Shown here piece by piece: positions 1-7,722 of a DNA stretch of 11,701 nucleotides (within the stretch, counting starts at the first letter, position 1; every line of letters starts with the position of its first letter). Below the pieces are notes generated by a model. That model was not told the origin of the DNA. It was given only the letters and a program-made list of their open reading frames with translations, and ran no database searches. Position numbers and translations under genes: made by a program. Origin of the DNA: JBBQDK01 sp038319625 (lineage in GTDB: Bacteria; Pseudomonadota; Gammaproteobacteria; JBBQDK01); assembly GCA_038319625.1 (NCBI GenBank), contig JBBQDK010000092.1, forward strand, positions 1 to 11,701, given 5' to 3'.

Positions 1-239
1 AATTGCTGTACTGCGGGGATGGAACGCAACTCTTGCGCGACGGCGATCCCAAGGATCAGAAAAACAACCACCAGCGGTATGACCCACAATATATTGATCC
101 ATCTACTGCCTATACGGATGTGGGGCACGATGCCTGTGCGCAGAGGCAGCCAAGTGCTCAAGCGGATGCGATCATCCGCGCTGCTAAGTCTCATCTCAAG
201 GGGATCGCGTGGTGGCTGAATTTCGCTGTAGTTAGTCAT
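1..239 (-). CDS. N-terminal part of a membrane protein, possibly a molybdopterin-dependent oxidoreductase with a membrane anchor (partial)
   Basis: This minus-strand frame opens at ATG 239-237 and stays open to the window edge, giving about 79 residues; the rest lies outside. The start is preceded by GGAG five bases upstream, a good ribosome binding site. The first ~45 residues are hydrophilic and rich in Arg and Asp (for example SSADDRIRLSTWLPLRTG). They are followed by one strongly hydrophobic helix (ILWVIPLVVVFLILGIAVA, about residues 51-69) and then a short polar stretch (QELRSIPAVQQ). A cytoplasmic lead followed by a first membrane span resembles, from memory, the N-terminus of proteobacterial molybdopterin-dependent (sulfite-oxidase-like) oxidoreductases fused to a membrane cytochrome domain. 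No molybdopterin or haem residues are visible here, so that function is a tentative recognition. What is well supported is a real membrane-protein gene. Confidence 0.6.
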   Translation of the reverse strand, partial: MTNYSEIQPPRDPLEMRLSSADDRIRLSTWLPLRTGIVPHIRIGSRWINILWVIPLVVVFLILGIAVAQELRSIPAVQQ

Positions 240-321
240 AAACGCTCCAATTATTTCCAATCATTAAAACAAGCGAACTCACGGAGCACCCGCCGCAAGA
301 GCGTCATGCTGGCGATTGATC

Positions 322-537
322 TCAACTGCTTGCTTTTTTCAGCGCTGTTCCTTTGTGCATCGCAATGTGATCGGTCTTGCCGCTCTTGATTTCATACTGC
401 GGTTCATCCTCGCTCGCGTGATGCGTATACCCCTTATAATCTAGGTTCTTTGTGTGCACCTTGATGATCATGCCGCTGACATGCCCGGCCTCCGAGTTCC
501 AGGTCACGTGATCGCCGATTTTGAATTTCGTCCTCAT
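322..537 (-). CDS. HVA1/TUDOR-domain (DUF2945) small protein
   Basis: A 71-residue soluble protein with the pattern of the hypervirulence-associated TUDOR (HVA1, DUF2945) family: KFKIGDHVTWNSEAGHVSG near the N-terminus, then GMIIKVHTKNLDYKGYTHHA, a DEPQYEIKS strand and KTDHIAMHKGTAL near the C-terminus. The family is a small single-domain beta-barrel whose molecular role is not established; it is often found among stress genes. The frame is open further upstream (to ATG 603), but those 22 residues are Cys/Arg/Thr-rich and unlike the family. The ATG at 537 is preceded by GGAGAAG at suitable spacing, so 537 is chosen. The protein is complete, without signal peptide or membrane span. It lies upstream of the membrane-protein gene with 82 bp between them, so co-transcription is possible. 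Confidence 0.82.
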   Translation of the reverse strand: MRTKFKIGDHVTWNSEAGHVSGMIIKVHTKNLDYKGYTHHASEDEPQYEIKSGKTDHIAMHKGTALKKASS

Positions 538-606
538 GACAATTCTTCTCCAGTTACAGTTTCCTGTACAAGTGCGGGGCGTCGCCGTACAACACCAAAC
601 CATCGA

Positions 607-789
607 TTAAACCGGAACGCTTTCGCCACTGCTGGTGCGCAACCAGATATTCACCGTATAAAGCACGACAATGACAAGATTGATCGTCATGTGAATAAGC
701 GCTATTTTCTTGAACAGGGATGCGTATTGAAGGCTACTTTCCGTCGTTTTGCAACATATCAACTCGAATTGTCGAGCGTTCAGTGCTCT
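607..789 (-). pseudogene. Probable relic of a DUF2231 membrane protein
   Basis: One minus-strand frame open between in-frame stops at 790-792 and 607-609 reads, in its last part, LFKKIALIHMTINLVIVV, then a Leu/Val/Ile-rich span ending NIWLR, then SSGESVPV and a TAA. This matches, from memory, the third helix and following loop of DUF2231 proteins: an H-M-x-x-N-L-V-x-V-x-L-Y helix, a W-L-R turn, then the final helix. Here the frame stops where the last helix should begin. There is no plausible start codon with ribosome binding site, and the 5' part (residues such as NARQFELICCKTTESS) is unlike the family. I read it as a fragment left after loss of both ends. The alternative is a chance hydrophobic frame; the match covers only about 35 residues. 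Confidence 0.35.
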
Positions 790-998
790 TTATATTTTCT
801 TTAACTTGGCGTCGGCCGTCTGTGCGTCAGCATACATTACGGCGAATAAATTGCTCCAGAATAGAGCAAGGTATTATTGATCCTAAAAACCAGCGCAGTG
901 CGAATTTCGGAGCCTTTGAAGCGCCATAACCACAGCAAGACGAGCCGTAGCTCATCATGCCCTGATGCCTGTGACCACGAGGCCGGATAGCCGCAGTC

Positions 999-1012
999 AG
1001 TTTCGTGAAACT
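999..1012. repeat. Short perfect dyad, AGTTTC-GT-GAAACT
   Basis: Two 6-base arms are exact reverse complements around a 2-base centre. The site lies about 138 bp upstream of the alkA start, in an otherwise featureless region. The shape would suit a dimeric regulator's operator, but a single copy of this length can occur by chance and I recognise no known regulator consensus in it. Confidence 0.3.
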
Positions 1013-1133
1013 CCGATTCACCCTTCGGGTAATTCTGAAGAACGACTCCAAAGAAAATCGGAAAACGTACACAGTTGCCAGGCCAGAAGGAAATCACGCA
1101 TACTCCATAATACGCCTTGAATTTTCCATTCTC

Positions 1134-1139
1134 AGAGGA
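1134..1139 (+). promoter_or_regulatory. Ribosome binding site for alkA (AGAGGA)
   Basis: AGAGGA lies 10 bases upstream of ATG 1150. The alternative in-frame TTG at 1117 has no purine-rich site upstream, so this element decides in favour of the 1150 start. Confidence 0.5.
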
Positions 1140-1149
1140 CGCGACATTG

Positions 1150-2070
1150 ATGCAGGTGCATAAAATTCCCGTCGTGATGCCGTACCGTCTCGATCTTACG
1201 GTGAGTGTGCTGCGTCGTTTCTCGACAAATGCCGTCGATCTACTCACACCCGAAGGACAATATGTGCGCGCACTTTCTGGCTCCCCTGAACCCGTGATTG
1301 TACGCGTCACGCAGATGGGTCACGAAGACTCGCTGTCCGTCACAATCGAGGGAGATACGAGCAAGAAGGCCGGTGTGCTCGGGCTGGTGCGCCAGATGCT
1401 CGGAGTTGATCGCAATCTCAAGGATTTCGATCGATCAGCAGCGCGCATCCCGTGGCTGGCTCCAGTGGTCAAGCGCATGCGTGGTGTAAAGCCACCCCGC
1501 TATCCCACTCTCTGGGAGGCATGCGCCAATGCGATCATATTCCAGCAGGTGAGTCTACAAGCGGCCAGTGCGATCATGCATCGCCTGGTTATTGCTCTGG
1601 GGCAATCGGTGGAAGTAGATGATATGCCGAGACCGTTGTACGTGTTTCCGACTGCAGAAAGCGTTCAGAGTGCAACCGACGATGTCCTGCGCTCAACCGG
1701 GCTTAGCGCCAACAAGATTGCAACGTTAAGGCGCGTTGTCGAAGCGCTCTCATCCGGCACACTCGACGCAACAGCATTGGAACAGTGTACGAGTCCGGAT
1801 GCAGCGGAAGTTCTCTGCCGGATCAAGGGAATCGGCCCCTGGACGGCGGCGGTCATTTTGCTGCGTGGTTTGGGGCGACTGGACGTGTTCCCCGCCAATG
1901 ATACCAGCGTTGCGAGCAACATCTCACTCGTGGCAGGATCTGCGCCGTTCGATGCCCAGCACGTGCTGAACGCCCTCGGTACGCAACGCGGGATGTTGTA
2001 CTTTTATCTATTGCTCGCGCGCCTGGAAGCGCGAGGTGACATCGGTCGTCCGTCGTACGAAAGACCATAA
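1150..2070 (+). CDS. alkA: DNA-3-methyladenine glycosylase II (AlkA type, HhH-GPD superfamily)
   Basis: A base-excision repair glycosylase of about 306 residues that removes alkylated purines from DNA; it is expected to be cytoplasmic. The HhH-GPD domain is clear: the IIFQQVSLQAA helix (about residues 129-139), then the helix-hairpin-helix LCRIKGIGPWTAA (about 222-234), then DVFPANDTSVASNI, whose Asp (about 251) aligns with the catalytic aspartate of E. coli AlkA. The N-terminal ~100 residues (YRLDLTVSVLRRFS...) correspond to the AlkA-like N-terminal beta domain. The length is slightly above E. coli AlkA (282). The start at ATG 1150 is preferred over the in-frame TTG at 1117 because only 1150 has a purine-rich site upstream. 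It is the only plus-strand gene, it is convergent with tkt, and it seems monocistronic. I see no Ada-type site upstream. Confidence 0.9.
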   Translation: MQVHKIPVVMPYRLDLTVSVLRRFSTNAVDLLTPEGQYVRALSGSPEPVIVRVTQMGHEDSLSVTIEGDTSKKAGVLGLVRQMLGVDRNLKDFDRSAARIPWLAPVVKRMRGVKPPRYPTLWEACANAIIFQQVSLQAASAIMHRLVIALGQSVEVDDMPRPLYVFPTAESVQSATDDVLRSTGLSANKIATLRRVVEALSSGTLDATALEQCTSPDAAEVLCRIKGIGPWTAAVILLRGLGRLDVFPANDTSVASNISLVAGSAPFDAQHVLNALGTQRGMLYFYLLLARLEARGDIGRPSYERP

Positions 2071-2071
2071 C

Positions 2072-2086
2072 CGAGTCCTCGACTCG
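2072..2086. terminator. Possible weak hairpin between convergent alkA and tkt
   Basis: CGAGTC and GACTCG form a 6-base stem with a 3-base loop, starting one base after the alkA stop and lying 49 bases beyond the tkt stop. It could serve transcription from either side. There is no T-run on either strand, so it is not a classical intrinsic terminator, and the call rests on position and symmetry only. Confidence 0.25.
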
Positions 2087-2135
2087 ATACTCAAGCGCCG
2101 GCATGCCCAGTGACTCCCGAAACTTCCTGATGGAG

Positions 2136-4202
2136 TTATGTCGGGGAGCCGGAGGTTGAGGCTAGCAGCTTGCGCGCACATGACACGACGTTGTCGATGG
2201 TGAAGCCGTATTTGCGCAGCAGGTTCCCGGCGGGGGCGGATGCGCCGAAGTGTTCGATGCCGAGCATAGCACCTTGGTCACCGATGTAGCGGCGCCAGCC
2301 TTGAGACACGCCCAGCTCCACCGCCAGTCGCGCAGGTACGCTGGGCGGAAGCACCGCGTCGCGGTAACTTTGCGGCTGGGCATCGAATAGTTCCCAACTC
2401 GGCATCGACACGCAACGTACCGCGACGCCTTCATTTTGCAGACGCTCGGCGGCGGCGAGGATCAGGCCGACTTCGGAGCCGCTGGCGATCAGGATCAGCC
2501 CGGGTTTGCAATTTTTCGCGTCGCTCAGTACATACGCGCCTTTGCGCAGTCCATCGGCGCTGGCGTAGCGGCTGCGGTCGAGCGTCGGCACGTCTTGCCG
2601 GGTCAACACCAGCAGCACCGGGCGGTCGCCGGTTTCCACCGCCACCTTCCACGCCATCGCGGTTTCGTTGGCGTCGGCAGGGCGAATGACGGTGAGATTG
2701 GGGATTGCTCGCAGGCTGGCCAGCTGCTCTACTGGCTGGTGGGTGGGTCCATCTTCACCGAGCGCAATGCTGTCGTGGGTGAACACGAGTACCACGTGCA
2801 CGCCCATCAACGCGGCAAGACGGATCGCCGGGCGCATGTAGTCGGAGAAGATCAGGAAGGTAGCGCCGTACGGAATGAAGCCACCATGTGCGGCCAGCCC
2901 GTTGACGATGGCACCCATCGCATGTTCGCGCACGCCGAAATGCAAATTGCGGCCGGCGTAACTCCAACCACCGCCGTCGGAGCCTTCGCTGTCCTCGCCG
3001 GATACCATTGCCGGATTGAAGTCTCCCAGCCCCTTCAACGCGGTGTGAGTGGACGGATCAAGATCCGCAGATCCGCCGACCAGTGCAGGCAGTTTCTGCG
3101 CGAACGCATTCATAATCTTGCCGCCGGCGACGCGGGTGGACATACCCTTGGCGTCAGCGGGAAAAACCGGGATGTCGGCGTCCCACCCGGCAGGCAGCTC
3201 GCCGCACAGGCGGCCGTGCAACTCTTTTGCCAGCTCCGGGAATGCCTTGGCATAGGCATCCAGCCGCCCGTTCCATTTGGCCTCAGCCTTTGCACCACGG
3301 TCCAGTGCCTCACGAAACTGCGCCAACGCCGGTTCCGGTACTTGAAAAGGCGGATCGACCGGCCAACCAAGCTTCTCCTTGGTTTTTTTCACATTTTCGA
3401 CGCCGAGCGGCGAACCGTGAGACTTGTAGCTGTCTTGCTCGGGCGAGCCGAAGCCGATGTGGGTGCGCACCAGGATCAGCGATGGCTGCGTGGTGTCGGC
3501 GCGGGCGGCGTCGAGCGCCGCGCTGACCGCGGCGACATCGTTGCCATCGGCCACGTGGAGGATCTGCCAGCCATAGGCTTCGAAGCGCTTGGCGCGATCC
3601 TCCGAAAACGTGATGTCGGTACCGGCCGACAGCGTGACGCTATTGTCGTCGTACAGGCAGATCAGCTTGCCAAGTTTCAGGTGCCCGGCTAGCGAGGCGG
3701 CTTCGGAGGCAACGCCTTCCATCAGATCTCCATCGCTGATGATCGCCCAGGTGTGGTGATCAATCGGCACGTGGCCGTCGCGGTTGTAGCGTGCAGCCAG
3801 ATGCGCTTCACTGATCGCCATACCGACTGCGTTCGTCAGCCCCTGGCCGAGCGGGCCGGTGGTCACTTCAACGCCGGGCGTGTGGCCGCGCTCGGGATGA
3901 CCCGGCGTCTTGCTGCCCCATTGGCGGAATTGCTTGATATCATCCAGCGACAGGTCGTAGCCGGTCACATACAGAAGGCTGTAGAGAAGTGCCGAGCCGT
4001 GTCCGGCCGACAGCACGAAGCGGTCGCGGTCGATCCAGTGCGGATTGGCCGGGTTGTGCTTGAGCTGGCGCGCCCACAGCGCGTAGGCCATCGGCGCGGC
4101 GCCCAACGGCAGGCCGGGGTGGCCGCTGTTGGCCTTCTGCACCATGTCTACCGACAAGAAGCGAAGAGTGTTGATGCATTGTTGGTCAGACTGGTCGGAC
4201 AT
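2136..4202 (-). CDS. tkt: Transketolase
   Basis: Complete 688-residue transketolase (E. coli TktA has 663). It moves two-carbon ketol units between sugar phosphates in the non-oxidative pentose phosphate pathway, using thiamine diphosphate and a divalent metal. Visible family features in order: SGHPG with His28, AGHGSALLYS with His68, GHPERGHTPGVEVTTGPLGQG (about 101-121), the ThDP/metal motif SDGDLMEGV (156-164) with its partner Asn in YDDNS, FGVREHAMG carrying the catalytic Glu, HDSIALGEDGPTHQP, and a C-terminal domain with ASGSEVG. The start at 4202 has AAAGGA six bases upstream (4209-4214). The pgm stop lies 18 bases before this ATG, so the two are probably co-transcribed. It is the last gene of the minus-strand block. 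A fragment of a second transketolase lies at 5928-6255, so this intact copy may have replaced or outlived it. Confidence 0.96.
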   Translation of the reverse strand: MSDQSDQQCINTLRFLSVDMVQKANSGHPGLPLGAAPMAYALWARQLKHNPANPHWIDRDRFVLSAGHGSALLYSLLYVTGYDLSLDDIKQFRQWGSKTPGHPERGHTPGVEVTTGPLGQGLTNAVGMAISEAHLAARYNRDGHVPIDHHTWAIISDGDLMEGVASEAASLAGHLKLGKLICLYDDNSVTLSAGTDITFSEDRAKRFEAYGWQILHVADGNDVAAVSAALDAARADTTQPSLILVRTHIGFGSPEQDSYKSHGSPLGVENVKKTKEKLGWPVDPPFQVPEPALAQFREALDRGAKAEAKWNGRLDAYAKAFPELAKELHGRLCGELPAGWDADIPVFPADAKGMSTRVAGGKIMNAFAQKLPALVGGSADLDPSTHTALKGLGDFNPAMVSGEDSEGSDGGGWSYAGRNLHFGVREHAMGAIVNGLAAHGGFIPYGATFLIFSDYMRPAIRLAALMGVHVVLVFTHDSIALGEDGPTHQPVEQLASLRAIPNLTVIRPADANETAMAWKVAVETGDRPVLLVLTRQDVPTLDRSRYASADGLRKGAYVLSDAKNCKPGLILIASGSEVGLILAAAERLQNEGVAVRCVSMPSWELFDAQPQSYRDAVLPPSVPARLAVELGVSQGWRRYIGDQGAMLGIEHFGASAPAGNLLRKYGFTIDNVVSCARKLLASTSGSPT

Positions 4203-4220
4203 GATGATTCCTTTAATTAG

Positions 4221-5867
4221 TTAAAGATTGGTGAGCGCTGCGTCGACGATGCTCTGTGCTTCCTTCAGGATGCTTCGCAGATGCACTTTGCCGTTAAAGC
4301 TTTCCGCGTAGATTTTGTAGATTGCCTCGGTTCCGGATGGCCGCACGGCAAACCAGCCGTTGGCGGTGACCACCTTGATGCCACCGATCGTCGCGTTGTT
4401 GCCGGGCGCGCGATCGAGTACTTGTTCGATCTTTTCGCCGGCCAGCCGGTCGCTGTGCAATTGATCGGGCGACAGCTTGGCCAGTCTGATCTTCTGCGCC
4501 GCAGTGGCGGGAGCTTCGACGCGATCAGAAACCGGTTCGCCGAGCTCGCCCGCAAGCTCGCGGCAGATTTCGCCGGGATCGCGGCTCATGCGTGCCGTGA
4601 TTTCCGCCGCGAGCAAAGCCGGAACGATTCCGTCTTTATCCGTTGTCCAGACGCTGCCATCCTTACGGAGGAAAGACGCACCGGCGCTCTCTTCCCCGCC
4701 AAAGCACAACGAGCCGTCAAGCAATCCATCCACAAACCACTTGAAGCCGACCGGTACTTCATAAAGCTTGCGACCAAGTTTCGCGGTGACGCGGTCAATC
4801 ATCGCGCTGCTCACCACCGTCTTGCCGATCGCCGCTGACTTGCTCCACTTCGGCCGATGCTGGAGTAGGTAGAAGATGGCGACGGAAAGATAATGATTGG
4901 GCGGTAACAACCCCGTGCTCCGGGTGACAATCCCGTGCCGGTCATGATCGGTGTCGCACGCAAAAGCGATGTCGAAGCGGCCCTTCAAACCAATCAGGCT
5001 CTGCATGGCATAAGTGGAGGATGGATCCATACGAATCTGACCGTCCCAATCGACTGTCATGAACCGGAACGTCGGGTCGACAGCCTGGTTGACGACGCTA
5101 AGATTCAGGCTGTAGCGCTCCGCAATCCGGGGCCAGTAATGGACTCCGGCGCCACCGAGAGGATCTACGCCCATTCGAATGCTCGCGTCGCGAATCAACT
5201 CCATGTCGAGCACACCGCCAAGATCGTTCACATAAGTGTTGAGATAATCGTACCGATGCGTGGTGGCAACGCGCAAAGCCTACTCGAACGTGATTCTTTT
5301 CACGCCCCGAAGACCACTTTCGAGAAACTCGTTGGCGCGGGTTTCGATCCATCCCGTGATATCGGTGTCCGCCGGCCCGCCGTTGGGTGGGTTGTACTTG
5401 AAGCCACCGTTGTCGGGTGGATTGTGCGAAGGCGTGATGACAATACCGTCGGCCAGTCCGCTATCACGGCCACGGTTGTAAGTGAGGATAGCGTGAGAAA
5501 TGACAGGCGTCGGCGTGTATTCGTCGTGCTCGGCAAGCATGACTTCCACGCCGTTGGCCGCCAGCACTTCGAGCGCGCTGGCAGACGCCGGTTCGGAAAG
5601 CGCGTGTGTGTCAATGCCGAGGAACAGTGGGCCGTTTATGCCTTGCTGCTTGCGGTACTGGCAAATGGCCTGACTGATGGCAAGTACATGCCATTCATTG
5701 AAGGTCTTTTCGAATGCTGAACCGCGATGCCCCGAGGTGCCGAACGCGACCCGTTGCCCGGGCACAGTCGGGTCTGGGAGCTCTGCATAGTAGGCAGTAA
5801 CCAGTTTTGGTACGTTGACCAGCATCGATGGATTGGCGGGTTTCCCTGCTGATGGATTTATTTTCAT
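4221..5867 (-). pseudogene. pgm: Phosphoglucomutase (alpha-D-glucose type) interrupted by an in-frame amber codon
   Basis: The frame encodes an E. coli Pgm-like phosphohexomutase (glucose-1-P to and from glucose-6-P), 548 codons against 546 in E. coli. One TAG sits at codon 196 (5282-5280) with no frame change on either side. Before it are FGTSGHRGS (42-50) and the active-site phosphoserine loop TPSHNPP (Ser147). After it are the metal loop DTDHDRHG (about 305-312), GGEESAGAS (390-398) and the phosphate loop RPSGTE (509-514). Local alignment to E. coli places the TAG where a Glu stands (GVKRI..., then D-E-A-M there, E-stop-A-L here). As read, only the first domain (195 residues) would be made, without the metal, sugar and phosphate loops. 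The start at ATG 5867 is favoured over ATG 5891 by AAGGG six bases upstream and by agreement with the E. coli N-terminus. Everything downstream is intact, so this is a very recent nonsense mutation, a sequencing error, or a suppressed codon. An in-frame TTG at 5276 has no ribosome binding site. Confidence 0.88.
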
Positions 5868-5873
5868 TGCCGG

Positions 5874-5878
5874 CCCTT
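5874..5878 (-). promoter_or_regulatory. Ribosome binding site deciding the pgm start (AAGGG)
   Basis: AAGGG lies six bases upstream of ATG 5867. The earlier in-frame ATG at 5891 has no comparable site and adds eight residues absent from E. coli Pgm. Confidence 0.55.
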
Positions 5879-5927
5879 TTGCGTTGCTCATTTTGCATCT
5901 ACGTTGTTTGATCCGGCTCCACCCGGC

Positions 5928-6255
5928 TCATTGCTTTGCGGCGTGACGCGCCATTTTCTCTCTGACTGCGGCGACGAAGTGAGCGGGCTCGAAGCCGATG
6001 TTGCACACTGTTGCGATATTCCTGGCTCTGATTCTCGAGCATTTTCCACAACGGCACGCTGACCACACGTGTCTTGACCCTCTTCAATTTCAATTGCTCA
6101 TAAGCTGCAATATAAAGCGAGTCTTCGCTGCCGGTTACTGGTAGCAACACACCGGGTCGGTGGTCCGGAGCATCAGCGTGCAGATAAGCGCCACGTGACA
6201 CCGCGCGCACTGCCGCGCACTTAAGCGCTTCTCTCCGCAGTATGTGCCTCTCCAT
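5928..6255 (-). pseudogene. C-terminal relic of a second transketolase
   Basis: A minus-strand frame from ATG 6255 aligns with the C-terminal domain of transketolase: RGAYLHAD, then RPGVLLPVTGSEDSLYIAAY, then EQLKLKRVKTRVVSVPLW and QSQEYRNSV. The neighbouring intact tkt has KGAYVLSD, KPGLILIASGSEVG and VRCVSMPSWELFDAQPQSYR at the same places. After YRNSV the family match jumps to another frame (CNIGFEPAHFVAAVREKM, ending at TGA 5928-5930), which fits the last helix after loss of about 45 residues. All ThDP-binding and catalytic parts are missing and the part before RGAY is unlike the family, so it cannot be a working enzyme. The residues differ widely from the intact tkt, so this is a diverged paralogue and not a recent copy. 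It lies 60 bases upstream of pgm. Confidence 0.72.
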
Positions 6256-6303
6256 TGCTTCATGTTAATCAGCCAGGTCCGGGCGCGAGTGCCAAAGAAT
6301 TTT

Positions 6304-7659
6304 TCATGGCAGCATGGATTCGATATCCGACGCCGCGCTGGGGTAAGCAAAGATGGCGTGTTTGATGGCCGCAGTCGTCAAGCCGTTGCGCATGGCAAAA
6401 CCAAATAGATTGATCACCTCGCTGGCCTCAGGGCCTATCAGGTGTGCGCCGAGGATGCGCTCGCTGCCTTCTTCCACCAGCACCTTGTAGCCGTAACACG
6501 GTTCGTTAACGCGGCGTGCGGTGTACCAGCCGGGAACAGTTTCGTGCTTCACCCGAAAGCGCAGGCCCTCTGCACGCGCCTCGGCCTCCAGCAGGCCGAC
6601 TCGCGCCAAGGGTGGCAAGGTGAATACCGCACTGGGGATGCCGGTGTAATCCACCGTAACACCCTTGTCGTGCAGCAGATTGGCGACCACAGCATGTGCC
6701 TCCAGCGCCGCCACCGGCGTCAACGGCAAGGGGCCGCCGGCGGCATCGCCAGCGGCAAACACCGCCGGATTCGAGGTGCTGCGAAAAGTTTTGTCGAGCA
6801 CCAGCCGGCCGTTGTGGCGCGTGATACCGGCGGCATCAAGGTCCAGCGCTTCAAGCGCGGGCGCGCGTCCACCGCTGTGGACCGCCAGATCGGTTTCAAT
6901 GAAGACGCGGCCGTCGGGGCCCTCAGCCTCAACCTCGAAGTTGCCACCACGCTTGCGCACAGCCTTGACTTCATGACCGAGGCGTATGTCCACGCCCAGT
7001 GCACGAGTGCGGTCCACCAGCAGCGTGACCAGGTCCGGTTCGAAGCCGGTCAGCGCGCGCACTCCCCGGTTCAGAACGGTGACGCTGGCACCGGCGCGCA
7101 CTGCGACATGGGCGAACTCGAAGCCGATGTAGCCGCCGCCGACCAGTACGATACGACGCGGCAACGTCTTCAGATTAAGAAAATCATCGCTCAGAGCCAG
7201 CAGTTCAGCACCTTCGATCGGCAGCTTGACCGGCTCTGCACCTGCGGCAATGACAATATACCGGGCCTTCAGTGTCTGACCATCCACTGAAATCGTGTCG
7301 CCTCCGGTGAAACGCGCCCGGCCATGGTAGCTGTCGATTCCACGTTTGCGATACGCCTGCTCGCGTTTTTCGGGTACCGGGTCGGTGAACGAACGCTTGT
7401 GATGCTGAAGCGCTGGCCAGTCGATGCTGATCGCACCTTTCACGGTGCCGATGGCGCCCATGCGTGCGAAGCCGTCAATCACTTCGGCGGCGGCGATCAG
7501 CACCTTCTTCGGATCGCAGCCGCGTAACGCGCAGGTGCCACCAAAAGGCCGGTGATCGATGGTCGCCACCGACCAGCCTGCTTTGCGGCAACCTGTGGCG
7601 GTGACGCTGGCAGCCGTACCTGTACCGATTACGATCAGATCATAGGCCCTTGTGTTCAT
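6304..7659 (-). CDS. Glutathione-reductase-like FAD/NAD(P) disulfide oxidoreductase, dimer-interface His replaced by Tyr
   Basis: A 451-residue class-I pyridine nucleotide-disulfide oxidoreductase, expected to be a cytoplasmic dimer. Features in order: FAD dinucleotide motif VIGTGTAAS (11-19), redox pair GGTCALRGCDPKK (Cys43, Cys48), second nucleotide-binding motif LVGGGYIGFE (172-181), FAD contact FAAGDAAGG (301-309), and a C-terminal dimerisation domain ending AYPSAASDIESML. After the second motif the strand reads VTVLNRGVR; Asn-Arg, where NADH enzymes usually carry Glu, suggests NADPH use. The catalytic His-Pro-Thr of glutathione reductase and lipoamide dehydrogenase is Tyr439-Pro-Ser here, so classical glutathione reduction is doubtful; the substrate is unknown. 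An upstream in-frame ATG at 7665 directly touches AAGGAG, leaving no spacer; ATG 7659 has six bases and is chosen. It lies downstream of pgi with 63 bases between. Confidence 0.85.
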   Translation of the reverse strand: MNTRAYDLIVIGTGTAASVTATGCRKAGWSVATIDHRPFGGTCALRGCDPKKVLIAAAEVIDGFARMGAIGTVKGAISIDWPALQHHKRSFTDPVPEKREQAYRKRGIDSYHGRARFTGGDTISVDGQTLKARYIVIAAGAEPVKLPIEGAELLALSDDFLNLKTLPRRIVLVGGGYIGFEFAHVAVRAGASVTVLNRGVRALTGFEPDLVTLLVDRTRALGVDIRLGHEVKAVRKRGGNFEVEAEGPDGRVFIETDLAVHSGGRAPALEALDLDAAGITRHNGRLVLDKTFRSTSNPAVFAAGDAAGGPLPLTPVAALEAHAVVANLLHDKGVTVDYTGIPSAVFTLPPLARVGLLEAEARAEGLRFRVKHETVPGWYTARRVNEPCYGYKVLVEEGSERILGAHLIGPEASEVINLFGFAMRNGLTTAAIKHAIFAYPSAASDIESMLP

Positions 7660-7665
7660 CGTCAT

Positions 7666-7671
7666 CTCCTT
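7666..7671 (-). promoter_or_regulatory. Ribosome binding site deciding the flavoprotein start (AAGGAG)
   Basis: The AAGGAG abuts the ATG at 7665 and lies six bases from the ATG at 7659. Usual spacing therefore points to 7659 as the translation start. Confidence 0.7.
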
Positions 7672-7722
7672 GGATGCGGGTGATGTTCACGGCGTTATAT
7701 GATGGCAGCGTCAGACTCACGC

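Larger units (their letters stand above)
538..1149. other. Gene-poor stretch between the DUF2945 gene and alkA
   Basis: About 610 bases separate two divergently transcribed genes. I find no intact gene. The stretch contains a probable DUF2231 relic on the minus strand (about 607-789), a short perfect dyad at 999-1012 and the leader of alkA. A minus-strand frame open from 1310 to 837 overlaps alkA, has Cys/Arg/Ser-rich translation without family resemblance, and is taken as noise. Both flanking promoters should lie here, but I see no convincing -35/-10 pair. Confidence 0.5.

Noticed and set aside
322..603. Longer 93-residue version of the DUF2945 protein
   Set aside because: The extra 22 residues do not resemble the family, and the internal ATG at 537 has the better ribosome binding site.
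1117..1149. Upstream TTG start for alkA
   Set aside because: There is no ribosome binding site upstream, and the AGAGGA between the two candidates favours ATG 1150.
837..1310. Minus-strand open frame of 157 codons in the gene-poor region
   Set aside because: It overlaps the first part of alkA, and its translation has no domain, signal or composition suggesting a real protein.
2436..3692. Long plus-strand open frame (418 codons) antisense to tkt
   Set aside because: It lies wholly within a clear transketolase gene, shows no family motifs and is His/Gly/Arg-rich. It is a by-product of GC-rich codon use on the coding strand.
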